Source: CAZXCQ01 sp964639275
Lineage (GTDB): Bacteria > Desulfobacterota > DSM-4660 > Desulfatiglandales > Desulfatiglandaceae
NCBI GenBank assembly: GCA_964639275.1
Contig: CAZXCQ010000123.1
Span: forward strand, 1-17,574
Direction of reading: 5' to 3'
Length of the DNA: 17,574 nucleotides
Shown: piece after piece, positions 1-6,145 of the stretch
Layout of the letters: every line of letters starts with the position of its first letter
Position numbering within the stretch: position 1 is the stretch's first letter
Position numbers and translations under genes: made by a program
The notes under the pieces: model-generated
Told to the model about the DNA's origin: nothing
Databases searched by the model: none
Seen by the model: only the letters and a program-made list of their open reading frames with translations

Positions 1-18
1 TTGTCTTTGTTTCTAACG

Positions 19-47
19 CTGAACCTGTGAACCCTGAACCTGTGAAC
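19..47. repeat. Short tandem repeat, period 15
   Basis: The 14-mer CTGAACCTGTGAAC occurs at 19-32 and again at 34-47, separated by one C. It is the left part of a longer degenerate non-coding element that recurs at about 1151-1237. Confidence 0.7.
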
Positions 48-110
48 GGCTACGCAAGACTTTACTTTTCAAAAACGGCCCGTATCTCCTCAATAATTAG
101 CGGTAAACAT
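36..110 (+). repeat. Dispersed non-coding repeat, copy A
   Basis: This stretch begins with GTGAACGGCTACG (42-54) and ends with CTCAATAATTAGCGGTAAA (89-107). The same two blocks, with a few changes and similar spacing, occur in the same orientation at 1164-1176 and 1220-1237, so the two copies flank the DUF362 gene as direct repeats. The middle part is poorly conserved between copies. I do not recognise the family; no transposase is present. Confidence 0.55.
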
Positions 111-130
111 GTTTACCGCTAATTATTGAG
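89..130. repeat. Perfect 42-bp palindrome
   Basis: Positions 89-109 and 110-130 are exact reverse complements (21-bp arms, no spacer, centre ACA/TGT). It lies 16 bp beyond the stop of the minus-strand DUF362 gene. As RNA it could act as a transcript-end hairpin, but no T-run follows it in the minus direction. As DNA it could be a dimeric protein-binding site or a recombination end. One arm plus its flank (112-137, read on the minus strand) matches 8340-8365 at 24 of 26 positions. Confidence 0.85.
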
Positions 131-145
131 ATGTTACAACGGTCC

Positions 146-1039
146 TTATTTATTTATCAATATCGATCTGACACGGTCACAGTACCCCTGGCTTTCGGGA
201 TCAGCAGCGACAAGATCTATTTCCGAAGGGGAGGAGACCCCGAGCCCCAGTTCAACGGCCCGTGAAATCTGTTCCTGTTCAAAGACCGGCTTGTTCATGA
301 TAGCGCGATTGCTCCCCAGGGCCTTCAGGACGGCCACCCCCACGGCATCGATGGCAATCCGATCGGTTGAGGCGAGAAAGACATCGCCGCTGGCCCTTTT
401 TCCGGTCATGGGCCCGCCGTCCACAAAGGCATCGATCCCGTCCAGGATGATGAGATCAGGTGTAAGCGGTTGGTTTATCTCGGCAATCATCTTTTGCTGG
501 TGAGGGGACTGATGGAGTTCACTCATGTATGGGAAGCCATGTCTTGAGGTGGGTACGACTCCCACATGGAGTTTGAGGGAGAGGGTAAAGACGCCGCCAA
601 ACTGGTGGGTCTTGAGACAGCAGGTGCACAGGAGGCATTCGGCCTCCAGGATTGGACGCGCCACCCGAAAGCCATTTGACCAATGGCTATCCTTTGGCCT
701 GATCTCAACCCAATCGCCCTGTTTGAGATCGTCAAAATCGATGATCTTGACCTGTTTCTTTTTGAGAAGCGGTAGGATTCCCTTTTCCTCCATTACCTTG
801 CGTGTGGGCGGATAGCTCCTTTCGCCAAGGGTGATTGACTTGGCGCCCATCTTCCAGGTCTCGTCCACCAGGGCCATCAACGTCTCATTGTCTGTGGAGC
901 CGGGGGCCCGGTCTGCCGTATTGAAGTTGGGTTTGATCAAGACATCTTTTCCCTTGATAGGATTGATCTCCAGGGCCTCCAGAGATGCCTTGACCCCCCT
1001 TATACGGTCTTTGGTCTCAACAAATGTAACCCGGCTCAT
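146..1039 (-). CDS. DUF362 domain-containing protein
   Basis: The 297-residue product resembles DUF362 proteins: an N-terminal block with IKPNFN near residues 35-40, a central KTH motif (143-145) followed by the LSLKLHVG stretch, and a late TDRIAIDAVG segment (225-234). The biochemical role of this family is not settled; members often sit beside ferredoxin domains or Fe-S enzymes. This copy has no fused ferredoxin domain, but a Cys-rich stretch CLLCTCC (Cys135, 138, 140, 141) directly precedes KTH, where other members usually have a plain LPKLKTH-type sequence. The start at 1039 is supported by GAAAGGAGG a few bases upstream on the minus strand. The gene stands alone, between two copies of a non-coding repeat. 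Family assignment is from memory of the sequence pattern; function is unknown. Confidence 0.8.
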   Translation of the reverse strand: MSRVTFVETKDRIRGVKASLEALEINPIKGKDVLIKPNFNTADRAPGSTDNETLMALVDETWKMGAKSITLGERSYPPTRKVMEEKGILPLLKKKQVKIIDFDDLKQGDWVEIRPKDSHWSNGFRVARPILEAECLLCTCCLKTHQFGGVFTLSLKLHVGVVPTSRHGFPYMSELHQSPHQQKMIAEINQPLTPDLIILDGIDAFVDGGPMTGKRASGDVFLASTDRIAIDAVGVAVLKALGSNRAIMNKPVFEQEQISRAVELGLGVSSPSEIDLVAADPESQGYCDRVRSILINK

Positions 1040-1351
1040 ACGGACCTCCTTTCAAATTCATTCGGTCGTGAATCTGTAATTCCTTGACCCCTTTGAGGAT
1101 TCTCTGCTAGAAAGACCCGAACAAAGAAACACCGTAGCCGTTGGGCGGGGAACCTTTGAACCCGTGAACGGTTACGTGTCCTTTTTACAATTCAAGAGCA
1201 GATAGGTCAAGCGTATCAACTCAATAATCTGCGGCAATCTGACCCCTCCCCGGTGAAGCGGGAGGCATGGGTGGGGGTGACGCAAGATCTCAAGAAGCAG
1301 GGGGAAAGGTGTGGCAGCGGGGTATTCAAATCGGAGAAAGGAGGTCAAAAA
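1040..1351. other. Intergenic region between DUF362 gene and TIGR04076-like gene
   Basis: These 312 bases separate two divergent genes. They hold the DUF362 ribosome site at the left edge, repeat copy B (about 1151-1237), a small CCTCCC/GGGAGG inverted repeat near 1245-1265, and a strong ribosome site AAAGGAGG before the gene at 1352. An open frame extends upstream from 1352 to 1253, but the good ribosome site argues against using it. I found no convincing -35/-10 pair. Confidence 0.5.
1151..1237 (+). repeat. Dispersed non-coding repeat, copy B
   Basis: Carries GTGAACGGTTACG (1164-1176; one change from copy A) and CTCAATAATCTGCGGCAA (1220-1237; three changes from copy A). It lacks the second palindrome arm found at 110-130. 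Same orientation as copy A, on the other side of the DUF362 gene. Confidence 0.55.
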
Positions 1352-1618
1352 ATGGCTACATCACCTATCGAGCCTCTCAAGGCAGAGGTCATGAACGTTA
1401 GAGGGGAGTGCAGCGCCGGACACAAAAAGGGGGATACCTTTACGATTGGCTGCTATGACAGCGGGGGCCTATGTGGGTTTTTCTATCACGACATATTCCC
1501 GAGCCTCAGCGTTATGCAGTTCGGTGGAAAGTACCCCTGGGCACCACAGGACAAGTTGGAGATCGAATGCGTGGACAAGCAAAATGCCGTGACCCTGAGG
1601 ATTACCCGGGAGGATTGA
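1352..1618 (+). CDS. TIGR04076 family small protein
   Basis: An 88-residue protein with the pattern of the TIGR04076 family: an opening VMNVRGECSAGHKKGD, then a segment around GGLCGFFYHDIFPSLSVMQFGG and a hydrophilic C-terminus. The family has no assigned function that I know of; it often sits with Fe-S proteins and oxidoreductases in anaerobes. The ATG at 1352 is chosen because AAAGGAGG lies about 7 bases upstream; an open frame continues to 1253 but has no comparable site. Three cysteines are present, two in the motifs GEC and GLCGF. The next gene starts three bases after the stop, so the two are almost certainly co-transcribed. No signal peptide or membrane segment is visible. Confidence 0.75.
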   Translation: MATSPIEPLKAEVMNVRGECSAGHKKGDTFTIGCYDSGGLCGFFYHDIFPSLSVMQFGGKYPWAPQDKLEIECVDKQNAVTLRITRED

Positions 1619-1621
1619 GCG

Positions 1622-2452
1622 TTGGGCCTGTTTGTGGTGGACGAGGAGAAGTGCAAACGGGATGGGGTGTGCGTTTCAGAGTGTCCGGGGAAGCTCATCA
1701 AACTCAATGATCAAGACCCGGTGCCTGTTCCCATTGAGGGGGCCGAGGCGCTGTGTATTGATTGCGGCCACTGTGTGGCCGTATGCCCCCACGGGGCGAT
1801 GACTCATCGGTCCATGTCGCCCGAGCAGTGCCCGCCGATAAAAAGGGAGTGGCTTCCTGGCCGGGAAGAGGTGGAACACTTCCTGCGTGCCCGCAGATCC
1901 ATTCGTGCATATAAGGACCGGCCGGTGGAGCGCGCGGTAATCGGCAAACTGATCGACATTGCCCGCTTTGCCCCATCAGGGCATAATGTCCAGCCGGTAC
2001 GGTGGCTGGTAGTCTTCCAAAGCGACCATGTCCGTCGCCTGGCAGGGTTGATTGTGGACTGGATCCGTTACCTGGTCGAACGAGGGGACCCGCTCGCTGA
2101 GACCCTGCATATGGACCGCATCATTACGGAGTGGGAAAGGGGGGAGGACAGGGTCTGCCGGGCTGCGCCCAATATCATCGTGGCCCATGCCCCGCAAAAC
2201 GAACGGACCGCCCAGGCGGCCTGCACCATTGCCCTTAGCTATCTGGAGCTTGCCGCACCTTCCTTTGGTCTGGGGGCCTGCTGGGCAGGATATTTCAATA
2301 TGGCGGCCAATGGGTGGCCCCCTTTGCAGGAGGCGCTCTCGCTCCCCGAGGGGCACATCAGTTATGGAGCCATGATGGTGGGCTACCCCAAATACCGGTA
2401 TCATCGACTCCCGCTCAGAAACGATGCCCTTATCAGCTGGCACCGACACTAG
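1622..2452 (+). CDS. Nitroreductase family protein with N-terminal ferredoxin domain
   Basis: A 276-residue fusion. Residues 1-60 form a ferredoxin-like domain: the first set of cysteines is Cys11, 17, 21 (CKRDGVCVSECP) and the second is Cys45, 48, 51, 55 (CIDCGHCVAVCP). Residues from about 85 on are a nitroreductase-type flavin domain, with RRSIRAY (91-97) as the usual FMN-phosphate contact and a following APSGHNVQP. Family members bind FMN and reduce nitro groups, quinones or other acceptors; the ferredoxin part probably feeds electrons to the flavin. The substrate cannot be read from the sequence. Start is TTG at 1622, with GGGAGG at 1608-1613. It follows the TIGR04076-like gene by three bases and overlaps the start of a broken Nudix gene, so all three probably formed one operon. 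Confidence 0.85.
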   Translation: MGLFVVDEEKCKRDGVCVSECPGKLIKLNDQDPVPVPIEGAEALCIDCGHCVAVCPHGAMTHRSMSPEQCPPIKREWLPGREEVEHFLRARRSIRAYKDRPVERAVIGKLIDIARFAPSGHNVQPVRWLVVFQSDHVRRLAGLIVDWIRYLVERGDPLAETLHMDRIITEWERGEDRVCRAAPNIIVAHAPQNERTAQAACTIALSYLELAAPSFGLGACWAGYFNMAANGWPPLQEALSLPEGHISYGAMMVGYPKYRYHRLPLRNDALISWHRH

Positions 2453-2719
2453 GCCAGTTCAGGCCTCCACGGTGATCCTTGTTCGAGAGGGACATGGCAG
2501 GGTCTTGGTCTATCTCCTCCGGCGGAGCAGCCACAGCCGCTTTATGGCCGGGAGGTATGTCTTCCCCGGCGGGCCCTCCTGATTCTTCCCTCGGATCCCA
2601 TGTATGATTCGGAATTTGATCTGGATACCCGGCCGCTGGAAAAGACCCCTGTTCCGACCGGCGAGGCCTTTTCCAGGCTGTGGTATGACGGGCGAATATG
2701 GCGGCCTGCTATCCCTTGA
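2424..2719 (+). pseudogene. Broken Nudix hydrolase (N-terminal part plus out-of-frame tail)
   Basis: From ATG 2424, overlapping the nitroreductase end by 29 bases, a frame reads to a stop at 2580-2582 and gives a Nudix-type N-terminus: RPVQASTVILVRE, a double-Arg strand LLRRSSHSRFM, and YVFPGG, which normally opens the Nudix box. The box itself (GG..E...REXXEEXG) is absent. After the FPGG point another frame carries a protein-like stretch ending in LWYDGRIWRPAIP and stops at 2717-2719. This looks like a gene with an internal deletion and frameshift. Its tail overlaps the convergent gcdA stop. The N-terminal assignment is fairly firm; that the tail belongs to the same former gene is inference. 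Confidence 0.55.
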
Positions 2720-4442
2720 TTATCCTAGGAAGCATCATGTGATGATGCGGACAGATGGATATGGGGTTTTGATAGGCACAACCTGCAAAGGCAACAATAT
2801 ATTTTCTCAGGTCGGGAAACGAGACCACCTCATCGACAAAACCCCTGTTGGCGCAGTAAATGGGGCGGGAGTTGTCGTGATATTGTTTTGCAAGGGCGTT
2901 CATTTTGTCAATGACCGGTCCGAGGGGACGGCCCGCATCTTTCTCCTTGACCAGCCTCCTGGCAAATGAGGCGGCAGCCGCTGTCTCGCCATGCATGACA
3001 TAGATCTCGGTGGTTGGGGTTCCGAGAGTAAAGGCGTTGTGGTTATTGGCCGTGGGCCCCCCCATGATGTAATGGGCAGCCGCTGTCCCCTTTCTCAAGA
3101 CGATACATATCTGGGGGACATCGGTCTGCTCAATGGAGTAGATGAGGGATTGACCGAGTCCCAGGAGTTCCGCCTTTTCGGCGATATCCCCGACGTCGAT
3201 CCCGGAGGTATCCTGAAACCACACGATGGGGACCCTGTCCCGGCCGCAAAGGGTCACAAATTCGTTCATCTTGATCAACCCCTGGCGGTAAAGCTTGCCG
3301 CCGATACCCGGATAGGGGGCATATTCGGGATAGTTTGCACCCAGGAATCCCTGACGGTTGCCGATAAATCCCATCAGAAATCCATCGATCTTGGCCAGGC
3401 CGGTGTAGACCTCCGGTCCATAGTCGGGCCGAAACTCCATATGTTCGCTGTTATCAAAGATCCTGGCGAGTACTTCATCAAAGTTATAGCTCCTTTTCTG
3501 GTTGAAGGCCACCAGGTGGTTGATATCCTCCCCTGGAAACATGGGCTCTTTTGGTTCTGCGACCCGGAAAAACTCCGGGTCATAGGCCGGTACCATGCCC
3601 ACGTATTTCTTGAGGGCATCCAGGACCCCTTCTTCTGTCTCATACACCTCTTTAAAGAAGCCGGTCTCGTTGTAGTGGATCGGGACACTGCCGGGCGGGA
3701 CCTGTTTGAAGTGGCGGGTTGCCTCAATGAGCTGTACAGCGCCTTCCTCATCAAAGTAGCCCTTTGGGCTCATCCCGCTCACGATCCCCCCGCCCCCCAC
3801 GGCGATGTTGGCATCTTTGTGGGCCAAAAGGATTGTTGGGCTGATTCCCTGATATCCTCCGCCGGCCGGGTTTGTCCCATATATCCCGGCCAGGACCGGT
3901 ACCCCAATCTTTTCCAGTTCAGCATGACGGAAGAATGTTGTACCGTTCCCCCTTCGGTTGGCGTATACCTCTTGCTGCTCTGTCAGCTTTACACCACTGC
4001 AATTCACGATCCATACCAGGGGCAGATGAAGCCTCTTGGCCAGATCCGTGACCCTTAACTGGTTGTCGGCCTGTCCTGCTACCCAGGCACCGGCCATCAC
4101 CTTATTGTCAAAACCGATAACCACGGCCCATTTGCCGTTGATCCTGGCAAGTCCGTCAATCACCCCGGTGGTCCCCTCCTCATTAAACTGCGGGTCATAC
4201 AGGGTATGAAGCGGATACCATGTGCCGGGATCTATCAGGTATTCAATCCTTTCCCAGACGGTCAACTGCCGCCTCTTGTGGATGACCTCCGTAGGGATAC
4301 CGGCGTTTTTTACGGCCTCCACTGCCCCGGCAATCTCTTTTTCCACCTCCTTGATCTCTTCGACATTCTGCCTGGTATCTTCCCTTTTTTTGTCTGTCAG
4401 AGGAGTTCCAATAGGTGCCATTTTTTCAAAATAGGGTCTCAT
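2709..4442 (-). CDS. gcdA: Glutaconyl-CoA decarboxylase, carboxyltransferase (alpha) subunit
   Basis: The 577-residue product closely resembles the alpha subunit of Na+-pumping glutaconyl-CoA decarboxylase as I recall it from Acidaminococcus (about 587 residues). Shared blocks include GIYGTNPAGGGY, a Gly-rich IAVGGGGI, HYNETGF, KKYVGMVPAYDPEFFRV, GIGGKLYRQGL, QDTSGIDVG, RKGTAAAHY and the C-terminal SICPHH. This subunit moves CO2 from glutaconyl-CoA to biotin on the gamma subunit, giving crotonyl-CoA; the membrane beta subunit then pumps Na+. The ATG at 4442 is preferred over 4454 because GGAGGAA sits just before it, inside the longer frame. It lies 74 bases downstream of gdh on the same strand. 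The membrane and biotin-carrier subunits are not in this window and must be elsewhere if the complex is functional. Confidence 0.92.
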   Translation of the reverse strand: MRPYFEKMAPIGTPLTDKKREDTRQNVEEIKEVEKEIAGAVEAVKNAGIPTEVIHKRRQLTVWERIEYLIDPGTWYPLHTLYDPQFNEEGTTGVIDGLARINGKWAVVIGFDNKVMAGAWVAGQADNQLRVTDLAKRLHLPLVWIVNCSGVKLTEQQEVYANRRGNGTTFFRHAELEKIGVPVLAGIYGTNPAGGGYQGISPTILLAHKDANIAVGGGGIVSGMSPKGYFDEEGAVQLIEATRHFKQVPPGSVPIHYNETGFFKEVYETEEGVLDALKKYVGMVPAYDPEFFRVAEPKEPMFPGEDINHLVAFNQKRSYNFDEVLARIFDNSEHMEFRPDYGPEVYTGLAKIDGFLMGFIGNRQGFLGANYPEYAPYPGIGGKLYRQGLIKMNEFVTLCGRDRVPIVWFQDTSGIDVGDIAEKAELLGLGQSLIYSIEQTDVPQICIVLRKGTAAAHYIMGGPTANNHNAFTLGTPTTEIYVMHGETAAAASFARRLVKEKDAGRPLGPVIDKMNALAKQYHDNSRPIYCANRGFVDEVVSFPDLRKYIVAFAGCAYQNPISICPHHHMMLPRIIKG

Positions 4443-4516
4443 GTCTTCCTCCATGGTATGGTTTTGTCTTTTTGTCCATTACCCGGACCTGTTGAGTCGT
4501 TATGATCGCCAATCCC

Positions 4517-5680
4517 CTACCGGTTGGCCTTCCGGATATCCAGTTGGTCAAGCGCAATAATCCACTTGCAGATGTTGGAGGAACCCTCCACGATCTGATA
4601 AGTGGGGGCATCACGGTAGTATCGGGCCACCGGATACTCGGTGGAATACCCGTAGGCACCCAGGATCTTCATCGCCACATGCGATGCCTTGACCGCCACT
4701 TCTCCAGCCAGGTACTTGGCATGGGCAACCTCGAGGGTGTTACCCAGTTGGCCCTGATCCTTTTGCCATGCCGCCTTATAGACAATCAGACGAGCCGCCT
4801 CGATTTCCGCAGCAATCTGGGCGATCATATCCTGAACCATCTGGAACTGGCCGATGGGTTTTCCGAACTGCTCTCTTTCCTGGCAATAGGATGTTGCGGC
4901 ATCCAGACATGCCTGAGCCACCCCGACACCACCGGCCGCTGCTGAGAGGCGTGTCTGGTTGAGTGATCCGAACACGATCTTTGCTCCATCCCCCGGTTTC
5001 CCCAGGATATTTCCCTTGGGGATCTTTGTGTCTTCCAGATAGATCTCGCCCGTGGGAGATGACCTTGACCCCATCTTGTCCAGTTCGGTCGTGCTGATGC
5101 CGTTAAAGTTTTTGGGTTCAATAACAAAGGCAGACAGGCCTTTTCCCCTGGCATCCCGGTCGGTGTAGGCATAATAGATCAATACGTCGGCCAGGGTGGT
5201 GTTGGATATCCAGGTCTTGGAGCCGTTAATAACCCAGTGGTCCCCCTTATCGACTGCAACGGATTTCAGGGCCATGACATCAGAGCCTGCATTGGGTTCT
5301 GTGATGGCAAACCCGCCCATATATTCGGCACTCACCAGTTTTGGGATGTACTTCTCCTTTAGTTCATCAGAGCCGTATCTGTCGATGGTAAATGCACAAC
5401 CCAGGGCCTGCATGTTGATCTGGACCCTTAGTGAGCTCGAGGCACGCGCGATCTCTTCAGTCAGGATCATGGCAGCCAGCCACCCCATTTCATTACCGCC
5501 GTATTTTTCGGGGATCACGGTGCCAAAAAAGCCCAGCTCACCCATGGGCTTTATGACCTCTTCATAGGGGAAATAGTCATTTTCGTCCCACTCATCCGCG
5601 TAAGGGGCGATCTTTTCCGTAGCAAAACCTCGCGCCATCTCTTGTAACATCTGTAGTTCTTCGCTTAGGTCAAATTCCAT
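4517..5680 (-). CDS. Glutaryl-CoA dehydrogenase, probable non-decarboxylating type
   Basis: A 387-residue acyl-CoA dehydrogenase that oxidises glutaryl-CoA with FAD. It carries the family signatures AITEPNAGSD (125-134) and QFGKPIGQFQ (271-280), the flavin-binding NQTRLSAAAGG block, and a catalytic-base region YQIVEGSSNI with Glu365. The residue before this Glu is Val364. In decarboxylating enzymes it is Tyr (TYEGT in human GCDH); a Tyr-to-Val exchange is the published hallmark of the non-decarboxylating enzyme from Desulfococcus multivorans, which the whole sequence strongly resembles. The expected product is therefore glutaconyl-CoA, passed to the decarboxylase whose alpha subunit lies just downstream. 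Start at 5680 is supported by CCAAGGAGG upstream on the minus strand; a 40-residue extension to 5800 is open but lacks a site. Electrons probably leave through an ETF not seen here. Confidence 0.92.
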   Translation of the reverse strand: MEFDLSEELQMLQEMARGFATEKIAPYADEWDENDYFPYEEVIKPMGELGFFGTVIPEKYGGNEMGWLAAMILTEEIARASSSLRVQINMQALGCAFTIDRYGSDELKEKYIPKLVSAEYMGGFAITEPNAGSDVMALKSVAVDKGDHWVINGSKTWISNTTLADVLIYYAYTDRDARGKGLSAFVIEPKNFNGISTTELDKMGSRSSPTGEIYLEDTKIPKGNILGKPGDGAKIVFGSLNQTRLSAAAGGVGVAQACLDAATSYCQEREQFGKPIGQFQMVQDMIAQIAAEIEAARLIVYKAAWQKDQGQLGNTLEVAHAKYLAGEVAVKASHVAMKILGAYGYSTEYPVARYYRDAPTYQIVEGSSNICKWIIALDQLDIRKANR

Positions 5681-6054
5681 ATGGGGTACCTCCTTGGAAA
5701 ATATCCAGAGAACAGTCTCGTTTGGCAACAACTCAATAAGCAGAGGGGAAGACCGGGGCGTGGGGAAGAAAAACAGACCCCATACCCCACAACAATCCAT
5801 TGCTCCCTCGCCTTTGAGAAGTTACTTTTGTTATTGGACTCGATATATATATCATCGATCGATAATTCGCAACAGTTTTATTTACATTATAGCTACAATT
5901 TAACTACTTTTGCGATCGCGCGCCGGGGTATGGCGCGTGGTGCCTCCCGCTCGGACAGGGCTCTGGCCGACTCGGATCGGAGGTGGGTCGCCCTGTGGGG
6001 CACGGGTTTGGATTGTGAGTTGAGAGTTTTTGTCTTTTTTTGGCCGGAAACTAG
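5681..6054. other. Divergent intergenic region between gdh and the selenoprotein gene
   Basis: No gene is supported here. The part nearest gdh holds its ribosome site and a CTCAATAAG stretch (5732-5740) resembling the repeat core seen at 89, 1220 and 8347. An AT-rich middle (about 5836-5910) contains the palindrome ATCGATCGAT (5854-5863) and, on the minus strand, a TATAAT hexamer (5886-5891) that could be the -10 box for gdh, though no good -35 box goes with it. The part from 5915 to 6030 turns GC-rich and looks like neither neighbour; it may be decayed sequence. Confidence 0.4.
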
Positions 6055-6083
6055 TTGACCTTTGTATCCAAACAGGTTAATAA
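6055..6083 (+). promoter_or_regulatory. Candidate sigma70-type promoter for the selenoprotein gene
   Basis: TTGACC (6055-6060), a 17-base spacer and TAATAA (6078-6083) fit a housekeeping promoter. Transcription would start near 6090, leaving a leader of roughly 55 bases before the ATG at 6146. No operator-like repeat was seen within it. Confidence 0.5.
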
Positions 6084-6145
6084 AAGGTCCGCATTGTAAA
6101 TGGACAAGGCAGTTTCCCAGATATATTAAGGAGGTAGATGGAGTG

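Noticed and set aside
89..130. Rho-independent terminator for the DUF362 gene
   Set aside because: No T-run follows in the minus direction and the structure has no loop, so it is listed as a repeat instead.
1253..1351. 33-residue extension of the TIGR04076-like protein
   Set aside because: A strong ribosome site directly precedes ATG 1352 and the extension is not family-like.
2604..2969. Plus-strand open frame overlapping the Nudix remnant and the gcdA end
   Set aside because: No family features; mostly antisense to gcdA, and the Nudix-like sequence is in other frames.
2991..4058. Long plus-strand open frame (355 codons) opposite gcdA
   Set aside because: It is the antisense shadow of a strongly conserved gene and shows no domain of its own.
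4443..4454. Upstream start of gcdA at 4454
   Set aside because: The extra residues encode the ribosome site GGAGGAA for the ATG at 4442, so the shorter start is preferred.
5681..5800. 40-residue N-terminal extension of the glutaryl-CoA dehydrogenase
   Set aside because: It contains the ribosome site for ATG 5680 and does not resemble the family, whose members start at the MEFDLSEEL-type sequence.
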